This document shows positions 1-11,366 of a stretch of 64,000 nt of DNA, in pieces; positions within the stretch are counted from its first letter, which is position 1, and every line of letters begins with the position of its first letter. Origin of the DNA: Sparassis latifolia (taxonomy: Eukaryota > Basidiomycota > Agaricomycetes > Polyporales > Sparassidaceae). The stretch is from positions 2,294,001 to 2,358,000 of the forward strand of contig CM031563.1 in the NCBI GenBank assembly GCA_018466975.1, read 5' to 3'. Under the pieces are notes generated by a model. The model searched no databases. It saw nothing but the letters and a program-made list of their open reading frames with translations, and was not told the DNA's origin. The translations under genes and the position numbers were made by a program.

Positions 1-1640
1 CCAAGGCTAAATTTCAGGTCACAAACTACGCACCCCTAGTCGAACGAGGCTCTCAAAGAACGCCGAAGTCCGAAGTTGATGACACGGCACAAGCCAGTAC
101 ACAGATCTAGAAGTGTACTGTCGAACTTATCTCATGCGAAGTCGAAGATCTGTGTATGGGTTCCTAGCTAATATTTTCACGGTTGTCACGGCTTGATTAC
201 GTGATATGATGATCGTGTAGCTTCTCTGAACCCTGTTCTACTCAGGCCGTGACCTCTACCCTAGCGCCACCAGAAGGTCCGAGCTTCGGGGCAGCGGCGT
301 TCGACTGTGGTTTTTGGGACAATGCTTACTCCTCTCTCCTCCGCAAATTCGCAAATTCGCAAATTCGTTTTAATTATCTCACTGCAGCCAAATCGTCGGG
401 AAGATTTGGACTCAGCGGGTTTGCAAAAACATTTTGCCTGCAAGAGGTCTGCGGCATAAGTGCAATGAACTATGGCCCTAGATTCCTGGATTGCGGTTGA
501 CTAGCCGTTTTCACCCACAGACCGTTTACTCACATTCCTAAGCGTTCACAGTACGTACATTTTTCCCAGCCTATCTTCCTGCAAATAGCTGTATTTCCTT
601 TTGTTCGTGGGCATGAAGTTCTTAGATGCCATTCTCATATGTCTCGAATCGCAGATACTCGAATACTCGATCCTCGGAGTTTCCGAATACACCCGGCGGT
701 CACACACTCTTTTCGGCATAGTGCTCATGCATCACCATGTCGATGGCGACTAGCAGGAGATATCCAATGCGTCTTTCTTTTACTGGCTAGATGGCTAGAG
801 AATGGTGATACAAATATAACAATGTTGCTTTGCTTCTCAGGTAGAGGGGCTGCTCGCTTTGTTGGTGGGTGCTATGAACCACGACGGGCGCAGCGTTTGG
901 GACGTAGCAAGCGACAGCCTACCATGACACGGACTCTGAAGCAATCATGCCAACGGGTCACGGGTCACGGAGCTGCCATTGCCGCCCAGGATCGAGCGTT
1001 CGCGCGCAAATACTCATCATAATCACTCTTCTGCCCAACAGGCCTAAAGTAAAAGCATCACTCTACGGCGGCCGCAAATGGAATTGGTTAAACTGATATA
1101 TCATATGATGTATTTCCTTCCTTTCGCTTTTTGTGATTACGCTACGGTTTAACCGTAAATCTGCACCCGCATGCAGTATAGATGGATCTAGCTCACCACT
1201 ATGTGAAGTCATTACTCCTTCCGAGTCGTCTCCTAGCTCATATACCCGATTGAAGTCATGCTTTTCCAATCAAGGCGCCGTCAGGTACTAGTAGAGTCCA
1301 CCCAGTAGTATCCTTGGGTCCTTTACGGAGATAGCTGATCTGGAAGATCACGATTTGTTATCCATATGTGACCATTTCGAGCTGTATTCTGATGGAAGTT
1401 CCTTTCCCCAGAGCGCAGTGTGTTGAACTTTGAGCGCTTCGATCTCGTCATATGGCTGTACCAATAGTGCACTGTCATTTCTTCTACAACCCCTACCTAC
1501 TTGATCAGCTCATCATAGCGCCCTGGATTCGCATCAGGAAAATCAAGAGCTCCTTCTCAATTCTACAGGGGATACCTTGAAAGAATTAACTTCTATCAGT
1601 TGTGTCCAGTTTCTACAAAGGCGATGTCCTGCCTGCTTCA
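1..1640. other. Non-genic stretch, no recognisable gene
   Basis: Only short open frames without family resemblance or a convincing splice pattern are present. A perfect triplication of the 8-mer gcaaattc lies at 343-366. Nothing else stands out on either strand. Confidence 0.5.
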
Positions 1641-1767
1641 ACGGATTAACTTTTGGTCGCCCTTTACATCGGCAAGTTACGTCTTGTTGTTCACTGCTCT
1701 AAAACTGAAAATTATCACAGAGGTGGAGATATACACATAAATTTGGCAGTTACTTTTCGCGAAATTT

Positions 1768-2669
1768 ATGCTACTTCGAGGTCTTTACCAAGTTCTACAT
1801 GTTCGAGGTGCAATCCACCAGAAGGTGTTCTTGAATCAATTAGAACAAAATTGCAAAGTATGTAGGAAGTACCTTTATGAGGCATACAATCGATCTTTTA
1901 GCATCTTCACAGCTGCTAATGTCTCCCACCCTCCCCTTGGAGCTGTAAAGTGTGGTGGTTTCTCTGCAGACATTATATCTTTGACTTGCCGGCACAACGT
2001 TCCGATCTTTGTTTCCTGCATGAACACCAATGAATCCTTCTCCATTCATATCCTAGCTCTCCTTGAACACCTATTCAGCTTCCTCCCATCAACAGCAACA
2101 GTCATAGTATTTCACGATTGGCGTTCTGTCCTTGATGATTCTTCACGACTTGTAAGTCCTCGGAGAATACTGATATTTCTCCTGATTTTTCCTATAGAAC
2201 TGATGATGCATCAGCCAGAGATCCTTGGACCAAGTATTGCAGCACGGCTTGCTTATGCCAACGATAGGACATTTTCCACTACCTATCAGTCACCCCATCA
2301 CATAGTTTCAATGCCGCACGCAAGAGAGGGTTGCGCACTCACGTGTGATCTAGTCTGCCGCAAAGGGCCCATTCTGGTATTGGCATTCTTCTCACCTTGC
2401 ACTGCGTCATCTAATGTGTGCCCCTACCTCAGCGAAGTTCCTGCGATCAATGCTCTAGCATAGATTCAACCAATCTCAAGCACGCTCATCTCCGCGCTAT
2501 AAGCGTCTCAGTGATGGATCAAGCACGTGCAGCGATTTCTAAGAAGAAGGCAGCTACTGCAGACCTTGCAAAGTCAGGCATCGCTATTGATGAACTTCGG
2601 CGACAATGGGCTATGTTTCACCACGCTACTCAGCTTTCGCCATCGTGTTCGTCAATTTCTCATTTCTAG
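1768..2669 (+). pseudogene. KDZ transposase, catalytic region, frame-broken
   Basis: The frame starting at 1768 reads KCGGFSADII, then CRHNVPIFVSC and LALLEHLFSFLPSTATVIVF, and so resembles the KDZ transposase core, where a cysteine/histidine segment leads into the RNase H-like fold. The position of the usual YDIGC motif reads HDWRSVLD, so the catalytic surroundings are damaged. The expected HQWSCQLVYNPR-type stretch is recognisable only as ALTCDLVCRKG near 2335. Similarity then jumps to another frame, where ELRRQWAMFHHATQ (about 2590-2635) matches the following helical segment. At least two frame changes are needed, so no functional transposase can be made. Family assignment is from recall of KDZ proteins. 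Confidence 0.6.
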
Positions 2670-2685
2670 ATTGCGAAGTTGACAC

Positions 2686-3693
2686 GTGTGGATCACAGAT
2701 ACTCCACAGCTTGATGAAACTGTTGGCGCGATCTTCGGTATTATCTCTAGGCTACGTTCCGCCGATGGATATGCTCAGAAGTTGCGCAGCACCACCGCTC
2801 CTAATGCCTCTCAAGCATTCGAACAGGCCTTGAACAATATTCCGACTGGAAACACTCACCAGATTTTGAGGGACCAACTACTGGCATCTCTGATAGCATG
2901 CAGTGACATGCCCTATGCCACTGACACGATAAAACAGCAAATCGTACCAGAGTTACCGGTTCTTCTTACTCTAGAAACATTTGTCCGCGATCGAACTGCT
3001 GCTATAGCTGAAGCATATCTTCTCTTCGATCAAGCAGCATCTCGCAGTAGGCAGTCATTTGTCCTTGTGCATAGATCAAATCTTTCTGACCGTCACTTAA
3101 CAGCTACGGAGCTATGCAGAGGGTTTCGGGAGCATATTGCGCTTCAGGAATCATTCCTTGCGGCTGCTACTCAGGCCTACAACCAATACTGCAATTCTCT
3201 ACGTAGCAAGAATAGTGCACAGCCAGGATCTAACACCGACGACCAAGTACCGCCTTCTCTCTCCTATTCTAGCATCCACGAAGATGTCTGCATGATATGG
3301 CATGCCGATAGCCGAGTTGACGAGAGAAGTATTTTGAAAGGGATCTCTTCGCTACTCCTCTTTGATAGATGTGCGGAAGAGCAGAGCCGCCTTCATTCGG
3401 AGGCGGGGAATGTTCTTCGATACCTCGAGTCAGAGCTGGATAAGGCCAACGCTGCCCTACGATTCCCTCAATGTGAGATAATTTCTTTTCTTGTCACTCG
3501 TCCTATATCTACCCTTCTCGAATCTATAGCTATACGTGAAAACCATGCGCTAGCCTTTCTGGACGGGACTCAAGAGAGTTTCGAAGTTTCAAAGATCGAG
3601 TGGCGCAATATATCTAACTTATTGGAAGGTACTGGGGTTACACCAAGCCAAGTCAGCTTTAGGCGCTCTTTCATAACTGCAGTTGCAGATTGA
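2686..3693 (+). CDS. KDZ transposase C-terminal region (open frame, partial)
   Basis: A 335-codon open frame, almost entirely alpha-helical in composition. The segment HEDVCMIWHAD...DERSILKGISSLLLFDRC followed by EEQSRLHSEAGNVLRYLESE matches the C-terminal helical region of KDZ transposases, where a 'DxRDGIRALLKLDRC..E..RL..EADNL' pattern is typical. It lies directly between the broken catalytic region and the protease, and may be fused to the latter by an intron near 3690-3720. It has no good start codon of its own and should be read as an exon of the decayed element gene. It does not act as a separate protein unless expressed as a truncated form. Confidence 0.55.
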   Translation: MWITDTPQLDETVGAIFGIISRLRSADGYAQKLRSTTAPNASQAFEQALNNIPTGNTHQILRDQLLASLIACSDMPYATDTIKQQIVPELPVLLTLETFVRDRTAAIAEAYLLFDQAASRSRQSFVLVHRSNLSDRHLTATELCRGFREHIALQESFLAAATQAYNQYCNSLRSKNSAQPGSNTDDQVPPSLSYSSIHEDVCMIWHADSRVDERSILKGISSLLLFDRCAEEQSRLHSEAGNVLRYLESELDKANAALRFPQCEIISFLVTRPISTLLESIAIRENHALAFLDGTQESFEVSKIEWRNISNLLEGTGVTPSQVSFRRSFITAVAD

Positions 3694-3731
3694 AGCTATT
3701 TCTCTGTTCCAGGTAGATTCATCGAGCACCA

Positions 3732-4733
3732 GTGCAGCTGCACTTAACGTTGATTGCGAGCTCGGATTCCAATCCCGAAAAGAAAATGCCATCGAGCACG
3801 TGGACAGCTTTGGGGACGGTGGATCGCAACAATCCACCCAGCTCTGTTTGCAGATTGACTGGAATGCACCGGTATTTATGTTTGTTGTTCCCAAGTGCAG
3901 CTAGCTGGTTAACGAAACTGCGGCAGGTGCTACTCTCACGGGATTCATTTCTTGAGATGAACTCTGATACGATCGCACGTCACTCCACACAGTGCCGACG
4001 CCTGTCGCGATCAGGAGAGAACCTTCCTAACGTAATCTTCCGACCAGATGACATTCGACAACTCCTTGAGTCGACGGCGTGGTTAGACGATAGCTGCATT
4101 GACGGCTGCGCGGCTCTACTCCATTCCCGCTTTCCAACAAAGTCGACCACCATCTTTTCTGCATTGTTGCTATCTATACTACAGGATGATGCCCCGGACG
4201 TCAAGCTTTGGAGATTCGCAAAGCATACACGATATTGGGAAAAAGATCGATGGATAATTCCCGTGCATCGCAAAGACCACTGGACGTGCGCCATAGTGAA
4301 TCTTTCTTCTCGATGCATTAGGTTTTTTGACAGTTTAGCAACACATGCCTTGGGAAGACGCGATATCCAGGTTAGTATTCTCTCTCAATCGTTCCCATGC
4401 CATACTTTATCTGCACACTAGAATGTGATGACTCTTGTTCTGCGGCTACAGCTCATTGCGAAACAGAACGGTAAACCCATCACAAATCAGATCGGAATGT
4501 GGGAGGCCCGTCCTCTTCATGTAAGTTTCGCTGAAACTGGACGGTTGTGATGCGACTCACTCGAAGGGCAGACAAAGCCTTGCCAGTTCAACAGCCATGA
4601 TTGCGGTGTCTGGGTCCTCGCATGTATATTGGCATGGCTGCGTGGCTATGATACCACTGGACTATTGCACGAGAAGATGCCACTATTCCGGACCTACCTT
4701 CTGTCCTTAGTACTTGCTCTACCACGGGTTTGA
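3732..4733 (+). CDS. Ulp1-like C48 cysteine protease (KDZ-associated)
   Basis: Three exons join in phase: up to 4370, 4452-4520 and 4572-4733, with introns starting gttagt and gtaagt and ending ctacag and gggcag. The product carries the Ulp1/SENP catalytic set: His in KDHWTCAIVNL, Asp in IRFFDSLA, Gln in KPCQF and Cys in SHDCGVWVLACILAWLRGY. It ends in a TGA at 4731. Ulp1 enzymes cleave SUMO or ubiquitin-like conjugates; in KDZ elements this domain is a regular partner of the transposase, but its role in transposition is not established. The upstream boundary is uncertain; the first ATG is not convincing, and the gene may be the 3' part of the transposase gene. Unlike its neighbour, this domain is undamaged. 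Confidence 0.7.
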
Positions 4734-4739
4734 TAGAGG

Positions 4740-7385
4740 TGGTCATTTTGGTGTGCTATAGCGTGGACAATCAATGGCTAAGCACCAGCAACTCAGATGC
4801 TTTGGAAGATCGCATAGAGAGTGCGACCATGGGTTGTTTCAAACAACTCCAACATAATTCCATGCTTCTAGGGTGAAATCTCGTCTGCGACAAAACACAT
4901 GAGACGACACGCATGCGGGATAGTCAGCCAATATGTACAAGACGTCGACATGTACCGAAGACTGTTTTAATCCTATTTGGGGCACTTTCGCTCTGTATTT
5001 CGTCCTGCATCCTTCTCAATTACACGGTCGTAATGTTGTACCCTCTAGATGTACACGACGAACAAATCTCCGGCCACTTGAAATCGCAAAATCGTCGTAG
5101 CAGAGTCTTTACCAATATCACAGCAACCAAAGGAACGTAAAAAATACAAAAGACGAACAAATTTTGCTATGTGTGCAGCAGAGACGTGACTGAATGATGT
5201 ACTTGCGAAAGCGATGGAGTAGACGCACATTAATTGTTACTGCGATCGCACAGCGATAAATCCGAGGATACAATAACTTGCCTGCGTGCATTCTTTGGTG
5301 TGCGTGAACGTTAGGAAGGAGGTTGCTGATGCTCGGCCAGTAGGTTTCTGCAGATAGCGATCTGCTCGCACTTCTGGGACATTCGCCCCAGGACCTAATT
5401 GGAACAGAAACCAAGGGGAGTGCAGGGTCCTCGCTGATCCTAGATCACGATACAGTAGTATCGTGGTATCAGTTTGCGCCAAAACTATGCTGAGCGAGAG
5501 AAGCAGTGATAATCATTCGAAAAGAAAAGACGTGTACATTTTCTTGCATTAACAGCGGCTTGAGGACATGTACAACGTCCCGTGGAGAAAGTAGACGTGA
5601 AATTTCGGCGACGTGTGCCACCTGCGCATGGTGAAAATGTGAGGAAGTGTGAGAGAAGTGCACTGACAGGTCACGGTAATGCGAAAGGTGTACTGTACTC
5701 CGCAAGAAGCTGATGAATGGTCACAGAATTCCAAATATGACCGCGATGTTGACAACGCCGTGTGGTATTTTCTGGCTATTGAAGCGCGAAGTGGAACGCA
5801 ATTGCAGGAGTGATGGCTAAAGACTAGTCTCATACCAAGTTGAACGCCCGCATTCCACGTGGAGCGTCATCAGAGGTATCTGTGTCGAACCTAGGCCAAG
5901 AGGTGTTCGTGAAGGTTGTCGAACAAAATTCATATCCATTCACTGTCACGTGCCAGAGTACAATACAATTACTTCAGTAAGATTCTACAAACGATTTTAC
6001 AGTTTTAGTATAATTTTGAAAACAAGTACATAGTTTTGACGGGTACGTAGGTAGGTAGGTAGATTATAGTCGGACTTTATTTTGAAAACTGTCGAAGACA
6101 CAAAAACAAATCTTGCCACGTGGGGAGCAAGCGCCCTCCGACTGCCAAATCCAGTCGACGAGCGTCTTCAAGTTAGCACCGTATCTGAAGATCTGCCTAC
6201 AGCATGTCGACACCACAAACAAAGCTACTCATCTCATTGTCGCTCCCTTTCCCCAGGAACTTTATGAATGAGTTTCGTGCACTCCTGCGGCGGTAATTCT
6301 ACCTCACATCACTCCCGAGATGTCTGGAAGAGAGTCGCTGTGCTAAATGGTATTGTATATCATATTAAGATGTTTATTTCTCTACTGACAAGAGGCAAAC
6401 CACAAAGATTGAGGTCTTATATGGGCCATTTCCCAGAATGCAGCAACAAGCTGTATGTATCATTGCAGGCAAGAAACTCTAACGTCGTCACACGCAGTCC
6501 GAGGAGCTCACCCAGTATAACAAGAACGCGAAGATCTGTGAACGCAACTCGCCATTCCTGTCAATGACCCCAAGCGCTCTCTGTCCTCACGTTCGCACAT
6601 GGTCACTCCTTCTGCCTGCCTTTCTACCCTGTCCTGCTCTCCTCTTGCGCTGTGCGCTGTGCGCACTCTTCTGCATTCCCTTCGCTGCGCCGGAGCCCGC
6701 GCACTGCAAGCCTCAACATGCCCTCTCAAGACGCCCTGCCAGGCACACCGCTGCCTTCAACGTGCGCACTACTCGCGGCGAGATGGCGGATTTCACGATA
6801 TGGCGGAGATGAGGACAATGCTCAGACAGTCGATCGACAGGTGCTGGTGAGCATTCACTCGCTCTTCCACTTGATGTCCCCACCGCTGATCGTCATTCCC
6901 TCCTTCGTCTAGTGTTCTCCGCCCGATATCTGCTCAAAGCAGGCCTGACTGAGGCGAACTCCCACAAGCTCGAACAGTCCACCTACCGCAGCCGCAGCAT
7001 ATCAATATGCCACGCTGCGTCGGAAATGGAAACGCGAAGAAACACGCGCGTGCCTGGCGGAATTCGCGGACGCAGATGCAGGTGGTGCATTGCGAGGTCC
7101 TGCACGCGTACCTACCCATCCGTGCTCGATCGCCGGCCTCAGCTCGACATCCTGCCTCCTCATCCCTCGTACTCGATACTGCAGTGGTCGCCTCTTCCGC
7201 CTTGTCCCCGCGTTCTCAAGGAGCACCTAGCAAATGCAAGTGCCCCACCAGGGACTTGCAGGAAAGTGCGAATCTGCGACATGGACAGGGCAAGATTCGT
7301 GCCAGCCTCAGATCCGGTGATGCATCTCGTAGGTTCGTACGTTGCCACCCCGTCCCGACCCCAGCGCAAAATCTGCATCTCAATC
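4740..7385. other. Non-genic stretch
   Basis: No family is recognisable. There is a (gtag)x4 microrepeat at 6047-6062. The part from about 6560 to 7380 is C-rich on the plus strand and shows long overlapping open frames in all phases, which is expected from composition. It lies just upstream of a reductase pseudogene and could hold further unrecognised remnants of that gene. Confidence 0.4.
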
Positions 7386-7389
7386 TCCA

Positions 7390-7935
7390 GTTCACGAGAT
7401 CAATGCCATGATCAGCAAGTATACGGCATTACTCCCGCAGGCGTTGCGCGCAGTTGGCGATAAGCCAGTTGAGGGCGCAGTGGTGCTCGTCACTGGTACC
7501 ACAGGAAATCTCGTGCCCATATCCTAGCTGAACGCGTGTATGCACATAATCGCGGTATAGACATCGCGGACCGCGGACCGTCAGTGCGCAGCGTTCGAGT
7601 CGCCGATCCGAAGCTTGTGCTGCTCAGTGGGGATCTCATGCCTGAAGACCTCGGACTGGACCCTGCCGTTTTGGACAAGGTACGCTTGCTCATTGCAACA
7701 CTAAATGAGCCTTCTGCTAAGCACTCTTCTTGATTCTTCGCAGGTGCAAAAGTCTGTGACTCACATCGTCCACAACCCACAACCATGGAGAGTTGACTTC
7801 AACCTCGTACTCTCCTCCTTCGAGCCCCACGTTAGTGCGCGTTGCCTCTTCACGTCATCTGTGTCCATTGCCCAAGCATGGGGCCCTTCTGCCCTTTGGG
7901 AGGCCGTGGTTCCATCCCAGAGTCATCACTGAAGG
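7390..7935 (+). pseudogene. NRPS-like terminal reductase domain fragment
   Basis: The sequence reads ALLPQALRAVGDKPVEGAVV then VLVTGTTGN, the nucleotide-binding start of the thioester-reductase (NAD_binding_4, male-sterility type) domain of alpha-aminoadipate-reductase-like and NRPS-like enzymes. It continues with RVYAHNRG, KLVLLSGDLMPEDLGLDP, an intron (7680-7743, gtacgc...tcgcag), then SVTHIVHN, WRVDFNLVLSSFEPHV and, in another frame, FTSSVSIAQAW. This is the expected order for reductive release of a carrier-bound acyl group using NADPH. A frameshift and internal deletion follow TTGNL near 7510, and a further frame change occurs near 7840. No adenylation or carrier domain is recognisable upstream, and the catalytic Tyr/Lys part is missing downstream. 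It is a relic, with its intron retained. Confidence 0.75.
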
Positions 7936-8194
7936 ACCGTCATTTGCATTGGGCCACTTGGGCCACATTACGGAATGTCGGAAATTCGTGGTGGAAGAGG
8001 TGCGCGATTTTGATGTTGTGCAGGAGGCATATTAATTGACACTTGTATGTATATGTACTCTCCAATGCGAGCAAGACAGGCAACAGCGGAACCGGACACT
8101 ATCTCGGACAGTGATTCGAGTTCGTACGTGCCTCGTCGACCTACAGGACCTCCGCCGCAACGGACTCACCAGCAGGGGCAGCAGTTGACGGGCA

Positions 8195-8735
8195 TCCACA
8201 GCTTGACCAGTACAGGATGTCGGATTAATTTTTTCCTTTCTCTGTTGCATGAGCTCTTTTTGCAATGATCCTGCATCCCGTTGAATATGACCAACATGTA
8301 TATTCCACACGGGACATTTGGTGTCGATTGAGTACATGCGGAATGTGTTATTGAATAAAAAGTGTGTACGTCAGTGCTAGTCTCTGGTATGCTCGTATAA
8401 TATGCCGAGCCAATGATGTCACATTGGCATGCAATGATACTGACATCTAGTATACTGGTCATTCAAATATCATGCTTTGATGGTTTGTGGACTATAAGTT
8501 CCCGACATATGTTGTGAGCAAATGAGTGAGAGTGCGTTTGTTGGTAACTTTTGATTGTAATACTCACTTACAATAAAATAAAGTACACCCGTGATAGCTT
8601 ACTCATTGTTTCGTGTGTCGACTGTCCCTGTGAAATAGATTGCTAGTGCAATACATAACTGCGACCTACAGAACTACTTCGTCTGCATGGATCGGTAGGG
8701 TTCCCAATGCGGTAAGTGTTGTACATCTCTTATCT
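8195..8735 (+). repeat. Dispersed repeat, copy 1
   Basis: About 540 bp that align, with scattered substitutions and small indels, to 27005-27540. Shared stretches include 'gcatcccgtt.aatgta', 'ggtatactggt', 'gtacacccgt.atagct', 'gtgaaatagattgctagt.caata', 'ggttcccaatg' and 'ctcttatctagat'. Both copies have the same orientation. There is no long ORF. It may be the 3' untranslated part of a duplicated gene or a non-autonomous element; terminal structures were not found. Confidence 0.65.
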
Positions 8736-8838
8736 AGATCCACTGGCTGTGACACGCCCTTCCCGAACCCACACAGCGAGCACCTCTCTGCCACCCAGCT
8801 CCGGCCTCTCGTGCGGCGCAATCTTCAAGCAGGTCGAA

Positions 8839-8898
8839 GGACTCTCTCGCTGCAGACAGTACGCGTCGGGGGTGGGGCTTGCATCAAACAGGCGCCCC
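8839..8898 (+). repeat. 60-bp perfect repeat, copy 1
   Basis: Identical over 60 bases to 11585-11644 in the same orientation. It lies in the 5' region of the unrecognised gene at 8967-9780. Confidence 0.9.
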
Positions 8899-8966
8899 AT
8901 GACAAGACTTTGGTTCGCGCTGTCGCTCGGAACGTGCAATGGCAAGAACGATTCTCGGTTGTGGCT

Positions 8967-9780
8967 ATGCGGTACTGTCGTCGATGCTCAAAGGTCATCA
9001 AGGGCGAGATCTGGAGCGTTACAGTCTTGTCTCGACCATCCGATGGAGTAGTCCCACAGAAGGTATCTTTCCATGTTCTGGAGGCGACATGCGAAGTTGT
9101 AGGGCATACGCTACCTAAAGACGACCCTGTTGCAAAAGTCATTGACAGCGTCGTCCCTCTGCGTGCTGACTGGTCAGCATATATCTCAGAACGCCTGACG
9201 TATCCGGATGGTCGTCCGGATGACTCCCTCCTCTCGCATATCAGATGGACAAATCATGGAGAGTACACACGCGGCGTCAGCAAGCTCTGGCAGGCGCGTA
9301 TTGCACGGGAAGGCGACCTCGGCGCTGCGAAACGTGTCGTGGCGGAGCGTTATGTCTTGGCGTGTGTGGTTGGCAATAGGTAAGCCATGTTCGGTTTGTT
9401 TTCCGTCTGCATATTTACAGCGGTTTCCTCAGCGTTAGTGGACAGTGGATGTCAGCGGCGGAGATGGCCCAAGACTTTGCCGGGCTCCCTACGCGAGTTC
9501 CTCAGGGGAATACGAAGTCTAAGACACAACTTGTCAATTTATATTTGCCAGAGTGAGTGCCATTGTATCTTCATAATAGCGGCGGGACCAATCTCGAACG
9601 TCTCATTGCAGACACCACCACGTCGAGAGCGTGCACTTCACCACTTCGGACGGGCAGCCATTACATGCTGCACTAGCAGTCATTCAGACACCTCACAGGG
9701 AGTACGTCATTTGCGGGATAACGGTATGCAGGTCGGATGCGAAAAGGATGATGTCGCGCCGGTGTGGCAGCAGGTTCTGA
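8967..9780 (+). CDS. Hypothetical protein, three exons, intact
   Basis: No family is recognised. Three exons join without breaking the frame: 8967-9379, 9421-9552 and 9612-9780, with introns gtaagc...tttacag and gtgagt...attgcag of 41 and 59 bp. The start is the ATG that opens MRYCRRCSKVIKG; the frame is open further upstream to about 8640, so an earlier start or a 5' exon is possible. The product, about 237 residues, has a short N-terminal CxxC pair, a middle part with SAYISERLTYPDGRPDD, and a third exon beginning HHHVESVHFTTSDGQPLHAA. It ends RRCGSRF. The preserved frame across two introns argues that it is a real gene. It lies convergent to cap1. Confidence 0.55.
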
Positions 9781-10098
9781 AGTGCAATCAGCTGGGCCTC
9801 TAAGTCATAGAACAAGAAAACCTCCATGTATAACAACATCGTACGATGTCTTGAGCGGAAGTGACAAATGACAGCGCTTCTACTGCCGTGCATTGGACGG
9901 GTGCACGTCTACTAGCCTACATCTCCTTCACCGATTCCATGGAGGCGCGCCATACGCAAACCTCCGAATACGCGTAGTCGACCCAACTAAGATGCCCCAA
10001 ATCCGCCCCTGCTCGACGTCAACTCTGCCCCGAGTTTGTAGCCCAAGACCTGCAGACCAAGACGATCAACTATGGAGAGTCAGGGGTGCACAGCGTAG

Positions 10099-11366
10099 TC
10101 AAACCTTATCCCAATCCAGTTTTGAGCGCGTCATGGGCAACGCGCGTCGTAAGCCTTTGAAAGTCTTCTCGCTCATCTCGGCGTATGCATCACTTAGAGA
10201 GGTCTGGTATTTCCCTTCTTCTGCCTCGATGAGCGTGAACAATTTCGACGCAGACGATTGTGCTGATAAGGGCGTGATTGTCGGAGGTAGGGCAAGTGTG
10301 ATGGAATGAGTGGTGGATAGTTGTACCTGATTGAAGAAACAGGAGTGAGATATAAGTTTTGTCACCAGGAAGTCTGAGTGACAATGAGGACAGACATTCC
10401 CTTGTTCGTAGTAATGTACATTCATGAGGATCTTTCCTTGCAACAGCCTCCCCTCCAGATCGACCAGGTATTCCGAGCGCCATCTACCGGACCTACGCGA
10501 CATCATCCACCATACACACAAAGCGGGAGGTGACATGCGCACCAGAAATTTGCGGGATTATATTTGTTGGCCACAATCTGCACTGCAAAACGCGTCGAAG
10601 ATCCTGGCGTTGGGAATACTGACGCAACACCGTCATGGAAATGCGCGGCCAGATATGTAAGCGATGCGCTCTCTAGCGCTGCTCTGGTCTGTGGGTGAGA
10701 CAAGAGGAGACACCGATTGACTGGCCCATACAGGAAGGGCTCCGATTCCGCGTCCGGATCTGTAGGCTGTGGATCTGATGCTTCCTAAGAAGACATGACA
10801 CGGTTGTTTTGTCACTCAATGCAGCTCAGTCCACGAGTAGTGAGTACGCACGAGACTCAAATGGTCGAACTGGAAACTCGTTCTTGAGCGAGGATCCCAG
10901 AATCTATCCTCCGCATTATCTTCCTCTGCCTTTGGAAGCCTGGCTGCTTCGCTCACAATTGACTGACACAAAGAAATGTGAGAACGGACGTCAGTCCACA
11001 GCGCACGTATTCTTTGGATCCAGTTGTCCAATTCACCTGATGCTGATGACCAGGCACGTCTACTGTCATAAACTGAGCAAGGTTGTACTCTCGCAGAGCA
11101 GGAAGCACGCCCTCCTGTAGTGAATCATCGTCCAAGATGATGTTCCGGACATCTGACAGCCTGAGAGTCATGCCATCAGTCCCGGATGATAAATATACAA
11201 TATTCGTACCATTGAGCACATCGTTAATTTCCCCTGGAGGTGACTGTAGGAGAAAGCGTGAAGCAGCGTGTATGCGCTCTATGGAGGCTATGGGAACTTC
11301 AGTCCCTACAGTGATTATGGATAGCTGGGTAAGATTTCTTCTTTGAAGCATAGACTACATACTCAT
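10099..11366 (-). CDS. cap1: F-actin-capping protein subunit alpha
   Basis: The alpha subunit pairs with the beta subunit to cap the barbed ends of actin filaments. Seven exons join to 876 nt, 291 residues: 11363-11366, 11210-11287, 11037-11152, 10852-10962, 10543-10784, 10396-10492 and 10099-10326, all with GT-AG introns. The first exon is only ATGA before a gtatgt donor. Diagnostic features are FLLQSPPGEINDVLN near the N-terminus, FWDPRSRTSFQFDHLSL, QIVANKYNPANFWSGRWRSE, VHYYEQGNVQLS (first family signature) and EKTFKGLRRALP, which runs on into TRSKLDWDKV (second signature). Length fits the family (about 260-290). An in-frame 33-nt piece (10689-10721) starting gtcaat and ending cccacag adds 11 residues with no counterpart I recall; it could be a retained mini-intron. 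No stop or frameshift is seen, in contrast to other conserved genes here. Confidence 0.93.

Larger units (their letters stand above)
1650..4733 (+). mobile_element. Degenerate KDZ transposon with Ulp1 protease module
   Basis: Coding pieces in order match a Kyakuja-Dileera-Zisupton element of basidiomycetes: a transposase core (about 1768-2669), its alpha-helical C-terminal region (2686-3693), and a C48/Ulp1-like cysteine protease (3732-4733). The transposase is spread over several frames, whereas the protease keeps its catalytic residues and splices cleanly. KDZ elements are known to carry Ulp1-type proteases. I did not find terminal inverted repeats or a target-site duplication, so the element ends are only the limits of recognisable coding sequence. 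Confidence 0.7.

Noticed and set aside
6560..7380. Long overlapping plus-strand frames before the reductase fragment
   Set aside because: All three phases are open because of C-rich composition; no domain similarity.
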